Assembly (NCBI RefSeq): GCF_008807375.1 | Contig: NZ_CP043311.1 | Span: 5,870,001-5,934,000, forward strand | Direction: 5' to 3' | Length of the DNA: 64,000 bases | From: Pseudomonas lalkuanensis | Lineage (GTDB): Bacteria; Pseudomonadota; Gammaproteobacteria; Pseudomonadales; Pseudomonadaceae | Part shown: piece after piece, positions 1-9,309 of the stretch | How positions within the stretch are numbered: the first letter of the stretch is position 1 | Layout: every line of letters begins with the position of its first letter | Program-made: the position numbers and the translations under genes | Notes under the pieces: model-generated | What the model was told of the DNA's origin: nothing | Seen by the model: the letters and a program-made list of their open reading frames with translations, nothing else | Databases searched by the model: none

Positions 1-827
1 CGGCCTTCGGCACGCAGCAATTTGCCGCCATTGGGCTCACCGACCAGGCCACGCAGCCAAAGCTGTTCGCCTTCGAGGATGGCGTAGCAGGCGATGGGCA
101 CCTGGCAGCCACCGTTCAGGTGCTTGTTCAGGGCGCGCTCGGCGATGACGCGCAGGGCGGTCGCCTGGTGATGCAGGGGCGCCAGCAGGGCGTGGATTTC
201 GCTGTCCGCGGTGCGGCACTCGATGCCCACGGCACCCTGGCCGCCAGCCGGCAGGCTGTCTTCGACGCTGATGGAGGAACGGATGCGGCCCTCGAAACCC
301 AGGCGGATCAGGCCGGCGGCGGCGAGGATGATGGCGTCGTACTCACCGGCATCCAGCTTGGCCAGGCGGGTATTCACGTTGCCACGCAGGAACTGGATCT
401 TCAGGTCCGGCCGACGAGCCAGGAGCTGGGCCTGGCGACGAAGGCTGGAGGTGCCGACCACGCTGCCGGCAGGCAGGGCGTCGAGGCTGTCGAAACGATT
501 GGAGACGAAGGCGTCGCGCGGGTCTTCACGCTCGCAGATGCAATACAGGCCGAGACCTTCGGGGAAGTCCATGGGCACGTCCTTCATGGAGTGCACGGCG
601 ATGTCGGCCTCGTTCTCCAGCAGGGCGGTTTCCAGCTCCTTCACGAACAGCCCCTTGCCGCCGATCTTCGCCAGCGGCGCGTCGAGCAGCTTGTCGCCCT
701 TGCTGACCATCGGCACCAAGCTGACCCTGATACCGGGGTGCGCTTCTTCAAGACGGGCTTTGACGAATTCGGCCTGCCACAGGGCCAGGGCACTCTTGCG
801 GGTGGCGATGCGGATCTCGCGGGACAT
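1..827 (-). CDS. hemC: Hydroxymethylbilane synthase (porphobilinogen deaminase), 3' end outside the window
   Basis: Joins four porphobilinogen units into hydroxymethylbilane in cytoplasmic haem and sirohaem synthesis. The frame read from 827 starts [20 protein letters not shown]. It contains the HSMKDVP segment with the catalytic aspartate and the GGCQVP segment whose Cys241 corresponds to the cysteine that carries the dipyrromethane cofactor. About 275 codons are present, and the last few dozen residues lie beyond base 1. The gene is downstream of algR in the same direction, with 133 bases between them, as I remember for P. aeruginosa. That gap must carry its own promoter or be read through. 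Confidence 0.96.
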   Translation of the reverse strand, partial: MSREIRIATRKSALALWQAEFVKARLEEAHPGIRVSLVPMVSKGDKLLDAPLAKIGGKGLFVKELETALLENEADIAVHSMKDVPMDFPEGLGLYCICEREDPRDAFVSNRFDSLDALPAGSVVGTSSLRRQAQLLARRPDLKIQFLRGNVNTRLAKLDAGEYDAIILAAAGLIRLGFEGRIRSSISVEDSLPAGGQGAVGIECRTADSEIHALLAPLHHQATALRVIAERALNKHLNGGCQVPIACYAILEGEQLWLRGLVGEPNGGKLLRAEG

Positions 828-960
828 GATCACTTCCGGAAACGGTAATGCCCGGAATCATAACAGGCCCACGCACTGCCAGGGCGCAGGCGGATGTCGC
901 GCAGCGACACGGTTTGTCGAAGAAACGCGGCGCAAACGGAACGGGCCGACTGACGGCCCG

Positions 961-1707
961 CTACAGATTGTTCATCAGCTTCCGCACACCGGCCACGTGG
1001 CGGCGGCTGACGGTCAGGGCCTCGCCGTTCATACCCTTGAGGTAGAGCTGGAAGTGGCCCAACGGGGTGCGCTGCAACCGCTCGATGCGCTCGCGGGCCA
1101 CCAGAGCATTACGGTGGATGCGTACGAAACGGTCGCCGAACTCGTCTTCCAGCGCCTTGAGCGGCTCATCCAGCAGCACCTCGCCATGCTCATGGCGCAA
1201 GGTCACGTACTTGTGGTCGGCGATGAAGAAGATCACCTGGTCCAGGGGGATCAGCTCGATGCCTTTCCGGGTTCGGGCGCTGATGTGACTTCGGGGACCG
1301 CTCCCGCTGACCGCAGCAGGACGGGTCAGCGCAGCGAGTTGCACACGGTTGGGGCGCTCGGCCTTCTTCAGCGCTTCGGCCAGGGACTCGGAGCGCACGG
1401 GTTTGACCAGGTAACCCACGGCACTGACCTGGAAGGCCTCCAGGGCGAATTCGTCGTGGGCCGTGCAGAAGATCACCGCCGGCGGCGCCTCGCGTTCGCA
1501 TAGCCTGGCGGCCACCTGCAACCCGTCCAGGCCGGGCATTCGAATGTCGAGCAGAACGACATCCGGCTTGAGGCTGTCGATCAGGGTGAGCGCCTCCTCG
1601 CCATTGCTGGCGGCAGGCTCCAGTACTCGGTACCCCTCGAGGTCGCCGACCAGGCGGCTGAGGCGCTCGCGGGCTAGGGGTTCATCGTCGACGATCAGGA
1701 CATTCAT
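961..1707 (-). CDS. algR: LytTR-family response regulator AlgR
   Basis: DNA-binding response regulator that controls alginate production, type IV pili, rhamnolipids and other virulence traits in P. aeruginosa. The 248-residue length equals PAO1 AlgR. The receiver domain (about 1-120) has acidic residues Asp7-Asp8 and phospho-acceptor Asp54 in LLDIRMPG. The LytTR DNA-binding domain fills about 140-248. The start at 1707 gives the recognised MNVLIVDDE terminus. A longer frame exists upstream but lies inside the kinase gene. The ATG overlaps the algZ stop codon as ATGA, so the two genes are translationally coupled. Confidence 0.97.
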   Translation of the reverse strand: MNVLIVDDEPLARERLSRLVGDLEGYRVLEPAASNGEEALTLIDSLKPDVVLLDIRMPGLDGLQVAARLCEREAPPAVIFCTAHDEFALEAFQVSAVGYLVKPVRSESLAEALKKAERPNRVQLAALTRPAAVSGSGPRSHISARTRKGIELIPLDQVIFFIADHKYVTLRHEHGEVLLDEPLKALEDEFGDRFVRIHRNALVARERIERLQRTPLGHFQLYLKGMNGEALTVSRRHVAGVRKLMNNL

Positions 1708-2795
1708 ATCGCACGGGCTTCCTGCGTGAGTCTCGCACAAGGATAGCGTAGACAGGTGAAGTGGCGGCCGTCACGGCGCTCCACGCTGAGACTTGCCCGC
1801 GGCCCGAAAAGTGCCGTCAGGCGCGCGTCGATATTGCGCAGAGCCTGCTGGGTTCCTCGCGAGGGCGACTGCCCCTGGACCTCTTCGTAAGGATTGCTCA
1901 CGCAGAGGCGGAACATGCCATCGCGATAATCCGCTTCGATTCTTACCAGCCCCCCCTCGATGCGCGGCTGGATGCCATGTATCAGGGCGTTCTCCAGCAA
2001 CGGCTGCAGCGTCAATTGAGGGATGGGCAGATCGTCCGGTACTTCATCCACCTGCCAATCCAACTGTAGCCGGTCTCCGAGACGATATTGCTCGATCGAG
2101 AGATATCGTTTCGCCAATTCCACCTCCTCGCCCCAGTCGACCAGGGTACCGGGCTTGGCCAGGCTGGCACGGAATATGTCGGAGAGATCGAGTACGGCCT
2201 GCTCGGCCTTGTCCGGATCGATCACCACCAGGCTGGCGATGCTGTTCAGGCTGTTGAACAGGAAGTGCGGACGGATGCGCGCCTGCAGGGACTCAATGCG
2301 CGCCTTGAGTTCCGCCTGCTGCTGCTTGCGCCACTGGCTCTGCAGGTAGAAATAACGCAGCAGCAGCGCGGACATGATCAGGCTGATCAGTCCATGGCGC
2401 AGATACAGGTTGACCTCGCCATTGCGCGGCAGCGGCCCGCCGAGATCGAAGTAGTCGGCCACCGCGGTACCGGCCAGGGTCAGGCCCACCACCAGGGCGC
2501 AGCACAGGCTTCCGGCAAGGGCCGCCCGCATGCGCGCCAACAACGGTCTGAGCTGACACAACACCGCCGCAGAGAGCAGGACGATCCATTGCACGAAAAG
2601 TGAGGTCAGAGCCAGGCGTACCCAGTTGAAACTGGGCAGCATGGGCTCGGCCAGCACCAGCACCAGCACCAGCAGTTCGGCCAGCAGCACCAGCCCGAGC
2701 AAAGCCTCGGGCAGGCACAATTCCGGCAGGAAGAAGTCGTCTTTGGCGGTGTTGGAACGCGCTTTCTTTTTCAGGCGCTTCGGCATCCCGGACAT
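1704..2795 (-). CDS. algZ: Sensor kinase AlgZ/FimS of the LytS type
   Basis: Membrane sensor paired with AlgR. The first about 150 residues are very hydrophobic, with roughly five to six membrane segments after a basic KRLKKKAR terminus. They are followed by a His-kinase segment [15 protein letters not shown] with the expected phospho-acceptor His near residue 177. The C-terminal ATPase is of the unorthodox LytS/YpdA type. Start 2795 (MSGMPKRL) follows GGGGAA. An ATG nine bases downstream is an alternative, and the frame can also be extended to 2891 without support. The gene is divergent from argH across a 209-base region that must hold both promoters. Confidence 0.93.
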   Translation of the reverse strand: MSGMPKRLKKKARSNTAKDDFFLPELCLPEALLGLVLLAELLVLVLVLAEPMLPSFNWVRLALTSLFVQWIVLLSAAVLCQLRPLLARMRAALAGSLCCALVVGLTLAGTAVADYFDLGGPLPRNGEVNLYLRHGLISLIMSALLLRYFYLQSQWRKQQQAELKARIESLQARIRPHFLFNSLNSIASLVVIDPDKAEQAVLDLSDIFRASLAKPGTLVDWGEEVELAKRYLSIEQYRLGDRLQLDWQVDEVPDDLPIPQLTLQPLLENALIHGIQPRIEGGLVRIEADYRDGMFRLCVSNPYEEVQGQSPSRGTQQALRNIDARLTALFGPRASLSVERRDGRHFTCLRYPCARLTQEARAI

Positions 2796-3004
2796 TTCCC
2801 CAATGGCCCGGCGAGCGACCAGCCAGGGTCGCCGGGCAAAAGCCTGTACTGAACCATCAAAACCAGGGCATTTCCGTGAAGGCAGCGGCAATCTGCCCAG
2901 CCCCCGACCGGACAGGCCGCGCCGGTTTTTCCGGCAACACTGTTATTATCGACGGTATTTTCCGGCCCATCGGCTTTCTTTCACCTTCCGCACCGAGTGA
3001 ACCC

Positions 3005-4399
3005 ATGAGCACCGACAAGACCAACCAGTCCTGGGGTGGCCGCTTCAGCGAGCCCGTCGACGCCTTCGTCGCCCGTTTCACCGCGTCCGTAGACTTCGAC
3101 AAGCGCCTGTACCGCCATGACATCATGGGCTCCATCGCCCATGCCACCATGCTGGCACAGGTCGGCGTGCTCAGCGACGCCGAGCGCGACGCCATCATCG
3201 ACGGCCTGAAGCAGATCCAGGGCGAGATCGAGGCCGGCAGCTTCGACTGGCGCGTGGACCTGGAAGACGTGCACATGAACATCGAAGCGCGCCTGACCGA
3301 CCGCATCGGCGTCACCGGCAAGAAACTGCACACCGGCCGTTCGCGCAACGACCAGGTCGCCACCGACATCCGCCTGTGGCTGCGCGACGAAATCGACACC
3401 ATCCTCGGCGAAATCACCCGCCTGCAGCAGGGCCTGCTGGGTCTGGCCGAAGCGGAAGCCGACACCATCATGCCCGGCTTCACCCACCTGCAGACCGCCC
3501 AGCCGGTGACCTTCGGCCATCACCTGCTGGCCTGGTTCGAAATGCTCAGCCGCGACCATGAGCGCCTGGTGGACTGCCGCAAGCGGGTCAACCGCATGCC
3601 GCTGGGTTCGGCCGCCCTGGCCGGCACCACCTACCCGATCCAGCGCGAGATCACCTGCCAGCTGCTCGGCTTCGACGCCGTTGGCGGCAACTCCCTGGAC
3701 GGCGTGTCCGACCGTGACTTCGCCATCGAATTCTGCGCCGCCGCCTCGCTGGCGATGATGCACCTGTCGCGCTTCTCCGAAGAGCTGGTGCTCTGGACCA
3801 GCGCCCAGTTCCAGTTCATCGACCTGCCCGACCGCTTCTGCACCGGTTCCTCGATCATGCCGCAGAAGAAGAACCCCGACGTGCCCGAGCTGGTACGCGG
3901 CAAGTCCGGCCGGGTGTTCGGCGCACTCACCGGCCTGCTGACCCTGATGAAGGGCCAGCCGCTGGCTTACAACAAGGACAACCAGGAAGACAAGGAGCCG
4001 CTGTTCGACGCCGCCGACACCCTGCGCGACAGCCTGCGCGCCTTCGCCGACATGGTTCCGGCCATCAAGCCCAAGCGCGAGATCATGCGCGAAGCCGCCC
4101 GCCGCGGTTTCTCCACCGCCACCGACCTCGCCGACTACCTGGTGCGCAAGGGCCTGCCCTTCCGTGACTGCCACGAGATCGTCGGCCACGCGGTGAAGTA
4201 CGGCGTGGACACCGGCAAGGACCTGGCCGAAATGAGCCTGGACGAACTGCGCCAGTTCAGCGACCAGATCGGCGACGACGTCTTCGCCGTGCTGACCCTG
4301 GAAGGCTCGGTGAACGCCCGTGACCACATCGGTGGCACCGCGCCGAACCAGGTCCGCGCCGCCGTCCAGCGTGGCAAGGACCTGCTGGCCACCCGCTGA
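3005..4399 (+). CDS. argH: Argininosuccinate lyase
   Basis: Cleaves argininosuccinate to arginine and fumarate, the last step of arginine synthesis, in the cytoplasm. The 464-residue product has the fumarase/aspartase superfamily signature [11 protein letters not shown] and the TGRSRNDQ segment. The start [14 protein letters not shown] is the conserved terminus. The open frame continues upstream to 2876, but that part has no similarity to the family. It is the first gene of a plus-strand run, and a small conserved gene follows after 56 bases. Confidence 0.98.
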   Translation: MSTDKTNQSWGGRFSEPVDAFVARFTASVDFDKRLYRHDIMGSIAHATMLAQVGVLSDAERDAIIDGLKQIQGEIEAGSFDWRVDLEDVHMNIEARLTDRIGVTGKKLHTGRSRNDQVATDIRLWLRDEIDTILGEITRLQQGLLGLAEAEADTIMPGFTHLQTAQPVTFGHHLLAWFEMLSRDHERLVDCRKRVNRMPLGSAALAGTTYPIQREITCQLLGFDAVGGNSLDGVSDRDFAIEFCAAASLAMMHLSRFSEELVLWTSAQFQFIDLPDRFCTGSSIMPQKKNPDVPELVRGKSGRVFGALTGLLTLMKGQPLAYNKDNQEDKEPLFDAADTLRDSLRAFADMVPAIKPKREIMREAARRGFSTATDLADYLVRKGLPFRDCHEIVGHAVKYGVDTGKDLAEMSLDELRQFSDQIGDDVFAVLTLEGSVNARDHIGGTAPNQVRAAVQRGKDLLATR

Positions 4400-4455
4400 C
4401 CGCTCTCCGGGTGGCGCCCCGCGCCGCCCGGCCTCCCCGATGACAGGACATCGCC

Positions 4456-4734
4456 ATGACCGACGATATTGATGACGGTGAAGAGGCCTTCGCCGAGGCC
4501 ACGCTGACCCAGGCCATCGAGAACCAGATCGAGGCCGGCGAGCCGCCTGCCGCTCGCGCCACGCTCAACAAGCTGACCCTGGTGGGTTACGAGCGCGAGG
4601 AAATCCTCCAGTTGATGGCCCTGGTCCTGGCCCACGAGATCGACGCCATGCTCGCGGCGGACCGCCCCTTCGATACCGAATGGTACGAAAGGGCCTTGCG
4701 GGCACTGCCGGACCTGCCCGAAGATCAGGGCTGA
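4456..4734 (+). CDS. Conserved acidic protein of unknown function, 92 residues
   Basis: I do not recognise a characterised family. The product is strongly acidic (MTDDIDDGEEAFAEA at the start) and predicted helical, with a core NKLTLVGYEREEILQLMALV and an aromatic C-terminal stretch. No signal peptide or membrane segment is visible. Codon use and GC match its neighbours. It follows argH by 56 bases with AGGAC before the ATG, so it may share the argH transcript. Small proteins of this kind are annotated as hypothetical in other Pseudomonas. No function can be assigned. Confidence 0.8.
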   Translation: MTDDIDDGEEAFAEATLTQAIENQIEAGEPPAARATLNKLTLVGYEREEILQLMALVLAHEIDAMLAADRPFDTEWYERALRALPDLPEDQG

Positions 4735-4813
4735 CCTCGCCTACACTCCACAGACTCCAGATTCCGGCCGGCCATCGTCGGCCTTTGCAGTACAACAAGA
4801 ACTAGGAGCGACC

Positions 4814-5056
4814 ATGGTCTTCACCCCCGAACTCATCGCGGAATTCGAACTGCTGGCCCTGTTCAACCTGGACAACACCCAGGAAGGCCTGAAGGTTCAC
4901 AACAACGCCAACCCCAAAGTCCAGGCCGCCGTCATGCGGTTGCACCAGAAAGGCCTGATCACCCAGCCCGACGGTGGCTACCTGACCAGCCTCGGACTGG
5001 ACGCGGCCGAACACGTCCAGGCGCTGCGCACCATCCTCGTACCCCAGCCCGCCTGA
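4814..5056 (+). CDS. TIGR02647-family protein, 80 residues
   Basis: Small conserved protein found mainly in Pseudomonas and relatives. Its terminus MVFTPELIAEFELLALFNL and the segment GLKVHNNANPKVQAA match the family as I remember it (PA5273 type). It has an AGGAGCG ribosome site seven bases before the ATG. The second half, KGLITQPDGGYLTSLG, looks like a winged-helix wing, which would fit a nucleic-acid-binding role. That is inference only. It lies just upstream of cyaA in the same direction. Confidence 0.87.
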   Translation: MVFTPELIAEFELLALFNLDNTQEGLKVHNNANPKVQAAVMRLHQKGLITQPDGGYLTSLGLDAAEHVQALRTILVPQPA

Positions 5057-5089
5057 CACCGCCGCTCAAGTCGGCAACATAACGGGCGA

Positions 5090-5127
5090 TACAATGCGGA
5101 TGCCTGCCGGCGGCGAAGGCCGCCGGC
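5090..5127 (+). promoter_or_regulatory. Candidate cyaA -10 element and strong leader hairpin
   Basis: TACAAT at 5090-5095 fits a sigma-70 -10 element, with only a poor -35 upstream. Immediately downstream, 5106-5127 forms a perfect 9-bp GC stem (GCCGGCGGC, loop GAAG, GCCGCCGGC) within the presumed cyaA leader. No T-run follows, so it is not a standard terminator. A four-codon frame starting at 5147 stops on the cyaA start codon. Confidence 0.4.
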
Positions 5128-5157
5128 GAGCCTCCAGCATCGGGACATGAACAGAGC

Positions 5158-7995
5158 ATGACGCGCACCCAGGAAATCCGCCCGGACATCGACGACGGCA
5201 TCGACCGCAAGGTCCTCGCGCAACTTCGCGCGCGCTTCCTCAAGATCAATGACGGCCGCCTGGATCGTGCCATGCAGGCCCTGTCCACCCGCCAGCAGCT
5301 GGTCCTGAAGCTGTTGCCATTGCTGTTTCACGTCAACCACCCCCTGCTTCCGGGCTATGTATCCGGCACCACGCCTGCCGGGCTCTCCGCCTTCGAGCCC
5401 GATGACGACCTGCTGGCCGAAGCCCAGCGGCTGACCCGCTCCTTCGCCTACAAGGCACGACGCGGTCCGCAGCCGGCGCCCATCCACGGCCTGTTCCTGA
5501 TGGGCAGCCTGGGCACCATCGCCCAGGCCGAACAGAGCGACATGGACATCTGGGTCTGCCACGCGCCGGAACTGGATGCCGCCGCCATCGCCGAGCTGCA
5601 GCGCAAATGTACGGCCCTGGAAGAGTGGGCGGCCAGCCAGGGCGCCGAAGCGCACTTCTTCCTGATCGACCCGGTGCGCTTCACCCAGGGCGACCGCGAA
5701 ACGCGACTGACCTCCGACGACTGCGGCACGACCCAGCACTACCTGCTGCTGGACGAGTTCTATCGCACCGCCATCTGGCTCGCCGGGCGAACCCCGCTCT
5801 GGTGGCTGGTGCCGGTGTACGAGGAAGCGCGCTACGCCGAGTACACCAGGACACTGCTGTCCAAGCGCTTCATCCGTGCCGAGGAAGTCCTCGACCTCGG
5901 CCACTTGGCGCACATTCCCCCTGGCGAGTTCATCGGCGCCAGCATGTGGCAGCTGTACAAGGGCATCGAGTCGCCCTACAAATCCGTACTCAAGCTGCTG
6001 CTCACGGAGGTTTACGCCAGCGAGCACCCGAAAGTGGCCTGCCTGTCGTTGCGCTTCAAGGAAGCGGTCTACGCCAACCGCCTGGACCTGGATGAGCTGG
6101 ACCCCTACATGGTGGTTTACCGCCGCCTGGAGGAGTACCTGCGTGAACGCAACGAAACCGAGCGGCTGGAACTGATTCGCCGCTGCCTCTACCTCAAGGT
6201 AAACAAGAAGCTCAGCCGGCCCCCGCGCAACCGCAGCAAGAGCTGGCAACGCCTGTTGCTGGAGCGCCTGACCGCCGAGTGGCACTGGCAGCCCCGGCAA
6301 TTGGCGATGCTCGACAGCCGCAGCCAATGGAAAGTGCGCCAGGTGCTGGCCGAGCGTCGCGCACTGGTCAACGAACTCACCTACAGCTATCGCTTCCTGT
6401 CCCAGTTCGCTCGCAGCGAACAGGCCAGCGGCACCCTCAGCAGTCGCGATCTGGGCGTGCTCGGACGGCGCCTGTACGCTGCCTTCGAACGCAAGGCGGG
6501 CAAGGTCGAGTTCATCAACCCCGGCATCGCCCCGGACATCGCCGAGGACACCCTGACCCTGGTGCAGTGCTCCAGCCCGGAGGCCGGGGGTGAAACCCAG
6601 TGGGCGCTGTTCTCCGGCAGCCTGAACACCCTGGAATGGCAGGATTTCGCGCCGCTGAAGCGCAGCCGCGAACTGATTCCCCTGCTCGCCTGGTGCCATC
6701 GCAATGGCGTAATCGATACCGGCACCCGCCTGTCCCTGCATCCGGGCACCAGCGACCTGGCCGAACACGAGCTGTCCAACCTGCTGGCCAGCCTGCAACA
6801 GACCTTCCCCCAGCCACTGGGCCAGGTGGATGAAAGCGCCCTGTTGCGCGCGGGGGTGCCGTCGGACGTGCTGCTGCTGGTGAACGTCGGAGTCGACCCG
6901 CTGAAACAGCACAGCCAGAAGAACGTCCACATGACCACCGAGCGCACCGACGCCCTGGGCTACTCCGGGGTGCGCGAGAACCTGGTGGTGACCATCGACC
7001 AGGTGATCCTGAACAGCTGGAACGAGATGCTGGTCAGCCGCTACGACGGTCCGGATGCCCTGCTCGCCTGCCTGCGCGACTACCTCAATAGCCTGCCCGC
7101 CAGAGGCGAACGACCCGGCCTGCGAGTGCGCTGCTTCTGCCGCAATCGCGCCCAGGCCATTGGCCAGCGGGTGCAGGAGCTGTTCGAGGACGCCCAGGAG
7201 CTGCTCGGCGCTGCCGGAGTGCCACGCTTCCTGCTGCAGGTGCAGCAGCGCTTCCATGTGCTGCAACTGGAGCCGGGCCAGGTCAGCCACGCGAGCCTTG
7301 CCGACCTGCCGGCGCTGGTGGAACACCTTGGCCGAGACCTGCCGGGCTACAGCCCGCTGCAGCTGGACCGGCATGCGCTGGAGGACCAGGACCTGGCGGT
7401 GATCCTCCCCCTGGGCCGGCCGAACTGCATCCAGGTGTTCTATCGCCAGATCGGCGAGACCGCCGAAATCAGCCTGCTGGACGAACACAACGCCCTGTGG
7501 CGCCAGCGCCTGCCGTTCCGCGATGAGCAGAGCCTGCTGACACCGCTGCAGCGCTTCCTGCAGTCGCTGCTCTACCGGCGCAATGCCCTGCTGCCACTGG
7601 ACAACCCCGTGGCCATGCCGACGCCGGAAATCTTCTACTACGAGGTGGTGCGCCAGGGCCGCCAGCTGGAGCGCCGCGCAGCGCCGTCAGCGGCGGTCAG
7701 CCATCCCTTCTATGACGTGCAGGCCATCGTCGAGCCAGCCGAGCAGGGACAAGTGCACGTGACCCTGTATTGCAACCATCGCGAGTTCTCCGAGCTGGAA
7801 TACGGTGCGGGGCTGTTCGCCGCCGTGGCCCGGCACATCCTCGCCCAGCGCCGCGAACCGGAACGCTACCCCTGCTACATCACCGACCTCGACCTGTCGC
7901 GGGTGCCGGGCCGGGGCCAGGCGCAGACGGTGCACTACCTGCGCTACAAGGTTGAACTGGAAGAAAGGCTGAACCGCGCCTTGCGCGACAGTTGA
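5158..7995 (+). CDS. cyaA: Class I adenylate cyclase
   Basis: Makes cAMP from ATP in the cytoplasm; in P. aeruginosa it supplies cAMP to Vfr together with CyaB. The 945-residue length is normal for class I. The N-terminal catalytic half contains GSLGTIAQAEQSDMDIWVCH, the nucleotidyltransferase GS...DxD pattern. The C-terminal half resembles the regulatory domain that is glucose-sensitive in enteric bacteria. The start at 5158 is the first ATG of the frame. An in-frame stop lies upstream, and the codon overlaps the stop of a four-residue frame. Confidence 0.97.
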   Translation: MTRTQEIRPDIDDGIDRKVLAQLRARFLKINDGRLDRAMQALSTRQQLVLKLLPLLFHVNHPLLPGYVSGTTPAGLSAFEPDDDLLAEAQRLTRSFAYKARRGPQPAPIHGLFLMGSLGTIAQAEQSDMDIWVCHAPELDAAAIAELQRKCTALEEWAASQGAEAHFFLIDPVRFTQGDRETRLTSDDCGTTQHYLLLDEFYRTAIWLAGRTPLWWLVPVYEEARYAEYTRTLLSKRFIRAEEVLDLGHLAHIPPGEFIGASMWQLYKGIESPYKSVLKLLLTEVYASEHPKVACLSLRFKEAVYANRLDLDELDPYMVVYRRLEEYLRERNETERLELIRRCLYLKVNKKLSRPPRNRSKSWQRLLLERLTAEWHWQPRQLAMLDSRSQWKVRQVLAERRALVNELTYSYRFLSQFARSEQASGTLSSRDLGVLGRRLYAAFERKAGKVEFINPGIAPDIAEDTLTLVQCSSPEAGGETQWALFSGSLNTLEWQDFAPLKRSRELIPLLAWCHRNGVIDTGTRLSLHPGTSDLAEHELSNLLASLQQTFPQPLGQVDESALLRAGVPSDVLLLVNVGVDPLKQHSQKNVHMTTERTDALGYSGVRENLVVTIDQVILNSWNEMLVSRYDGPDALLACLRDYLNSLPARGERPGLRVRCFCRNRAQAIGQRVQELFEDAQELLGAAGVPRFLLQVQQRFHVLQLEPGQVSHASLADLPALVEHLGRDLPGYSPLQLDRHALEDQDLAVILPLGRPNCIQVFYRQIGETAEISLLDEHNALWRQRLPFRDEQSLLTPLQRFLQSLLYRRNALLPLDNPVAMPTPEIFYYEVVRQGRQLERRAAPSAAVSHPFYDVQAIVEPAEQGQVHVTLYCNHREFSELEYGAGLFAAVARHILAQRREPERYPCYITDLDLSRVPGRGQAQTVHYLRYKVELEERLNRALRDS

Positions 7996-8045
7996 ATCAG
8001 CAGGAGCGAAATCATTCGCGATGCAGGGGGAAGCCCTGCCCTAGG

Positions 8046-8075
8046 TTGTGGCTGAGGCCACGAAGCCCAACGGGT
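8046..8075. repeat. Dispersed repeat copy 1 (TTGTGGCTGAG family)
   Basis: About 30 bases beginning TTGTGGCTGAGGCCACGA match 30304-30333 at about 28 of 30 positions. Both copies lie between genes and carry an inverted partner (CTCAG) downstream, which is REP-like. Confidence 0.7.
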
Positions 8076-8100
8076 TGGACTCAGCTGTTGGGTTTGCGCT

Positions 8101-8198
8101 GTAGGGGCGAGCTCATTCGCCAAGGGCAGCAACGCTGCCCCCATGTGAACCACAGAGGGCGAACCTGCGGTCCGTTTGCCGATTGAAATCGTCCCTAC
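8101..8198. repeat. REP doublet (BIME-like) between cyaA and rnk
   Basis: Starts GTAGGGGCGAGCTCATTCGC and ends ATTGAAATCGTCCCTAC, so the ends are roughly inverted copies. The same layout, including the inner GGCGAACCTGCGG, recurs at 25468-25560. This is the typical Pseudomonas REP arrangement, placed between the convergent cyaA and rnk genes. Confidence 0.85.
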
Positions 8199-8232
8199 AA
8201 CGACTCAGCCCGAAAAGGCAGCAGAGGATGAA

Positions 8233-8640
8233 TCAACGCGCGTATTCGCCGGCCGCTTCGGGCTGGTACTCGACGGCCAGCAGCGTCAGCTTGAGGGTCT
8301 TGCCGCCGGGCACCGGCCAGTCGATGTGCTGGCCGACGGACAGGCCGAGCAGTGCGCTGCCCACCGGGGCGAGGATGGATACCTTGCCTTCGCCACCCAC
8401 GTCATCCGGGTAGACCAGGGTCAGGTGATAGTCCTTGCCGCTGCTTTCCTCACGGCAATGCACACGGGAATTCATGGTGACGACGCCCGGCGGAACCTCC
8501 TCGTGGCCAACCACCTGGGCGCGAGCCAGCTCGCGTTCCAGCGCCTCGGCGGCGGGGCCGAACTCCTCCAGGCTGTCGAGCAGGCGCTCCAGGCGTTGCA
8601 GGTCGAGACGGGTAATGGTGATGGACGGGTGGGTGTTCAT
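8233..8640 (-). CDS. rnk: Rnk, regulator of nucleoside diphosphate kinase (GreA-like C-terminal domain)
   Basis: RNA-polymerase-associated protein of the GreA/Rnk family. In P. aeruginosa it affects nucleoside diphosphate kinase and alginate. The 135-residue protein has a short N-terminal coiled coil (about 10-45; LQRLERLLDSLEEF) and a C-terminal FKBP-like GreA domain ending in VGQHIDWPVPGGKTLKLTL. The coiled coil is much shorter than that of GreA, as in the family. An intrinsic terminator ends only about 30 bases before its ATG, so its promoter must overlap or lie just beside that terminator. Confidence 0.95.
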   Translation of the reverse strand: MNTHPSITITRLDLQRLERLLDSLEEFGPAAEALERELARAQVVGHEEVPPGVVTMNSRVHCREESSGKDYHLTLVYPDDVGGEGKVSILAPVGSALLGLSVGQHIDWPVPGGKTLKLTLLAVEYQPEAAGEYAR

Positions 8641-8669
8641 GGCGAACGCGCGACTCCTTTGCAGGTTAC

Positions 8670-8704
8670 GAAAAAAGCAAAACCCCGCCCGAAGGCGGGG
8701 TTTC
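8670..8704 (-). terminator. Intrinsic terminator of the cyaY-DUF1289 unit
   Basis: Read on the minus strand, AACCCCGCC-TTCG-GGCGGGGTT is followed by TTTTGCTTTTTT. It lies downstream of the DUF1289 stop codon and just before rnk. Confidence 0.9.
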
Positions 8705-8781
8705 AGATTTTGTCTGGCCGGACAACTTGCCCGGAAGCCCGACAGTACGTCAGGCCGCCTGCAATTGGCAAGACCGCCCGG

Positions 8782-8985
8782 TCAGCCCGGCGCGGGCCGC
8801 CGTCTTTGCTGGGCGGAGGCGCAGATTTCGCGGCGCCGCTGGTCGCTGGCCGCGTTCCACTCGCAGATTTCCGCAAGGGTGCGACCACAACCGACACAGA
8901 CGTCGGTGTCGTCCAGACAGCAACGCCGGATGCACGGCGACGGGTAGCGCGCCGGGGGCGCGCCGTCAGAGTTCGTCGAACTCAA
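8782..8985 (-). CDS. DUF1289 family small cysteine-rich protein
   Basis: A 67-residue protein with the DUF1289 cysteine pattern SPCIRRCCLDDTDVCVGCGR followed by TLAEICEW. The cysteines could hold a metal or an Fe-S cluster. I know no proven function. The gene overlaps the 3' end of cyaY by 20 bases in another frame and is followed by a strong terminator, so the pair is one unit. A link to iron-sulphur metabolism through cyaY is inference. Another frame through the same bases lacks any family pattern. Confidence 0.87.
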   Translation of the reverse strand: MSSTNSDGAPPARYPSPCIRRCCLDDTDVCVGCGRTLAEICEWNAASDQRRREICASAQQRRRPAPG

Positions 8986-9298
8986 TGTCTTCGCCCGCCT
9001 GCTCGCGGGTCACGCGGTTGAGCAGCTCGCCCAGGGGTTCTTCGCTGCTGTCGCAGATCCAGCGGCCGCTGGCCTGGTCATAGTCGAAATGGAAGCCCCC
9101 CGAACGCGCCGCCACCCAGAGCTGGCGCAGCGGTTCCTGGCGGCTGAAGATCAGCTGGCTGCCATTCTCGAAGCGTACGGTCAGGACGCCGCCGCTGTTT
9201 TCCAGGTCCAGGTCCAGGTCGCTGTCGTCGAACACGTCTTCCACTCGCTCCTGGACTTCGTCCACCAGATCGTGGAACTGGGCTTCGCTCAAACTCAT
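8966..9298 (-). CDS. cyaY: Frataxin-like iron-binding protein CyaY
   Basis: Bacterial frataxin that binds iron and modulates IscS in Fe-S cluster assembly. The 110-residue length is typical. The first helix is acidic (LVDEVQERVEDVFDDSDLDL), followed by the beta-sheet core with GSQLIFSRQEPLRQLW and GGFHFDYDQASGRW. The tail is acidic. It is transcribed with the overlapping DUF1289 gene. Confidence 0.95.
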   Translation of the reverse strand: MSLSEAQFHDLVDEVQERVEDVFDDSDLDLDLENSGGVLTVRFENGSQLIFSRQEPLRQLWVAARSGGFHFDYDQASGRWICDSSEEPLGELLNRVTREQAGEDIEFDEL

Positions 9299-9309
9299 CA
9301 GGGTCTACC

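Noticed and set aside
4978..7488. 836-codon open frame antisense to cyaA
   Set aside because: It is a shadow of high-GC codon use in cyaA: low complexity, rich in Gln, Ala and Val, with no family pattern or ribosome site.
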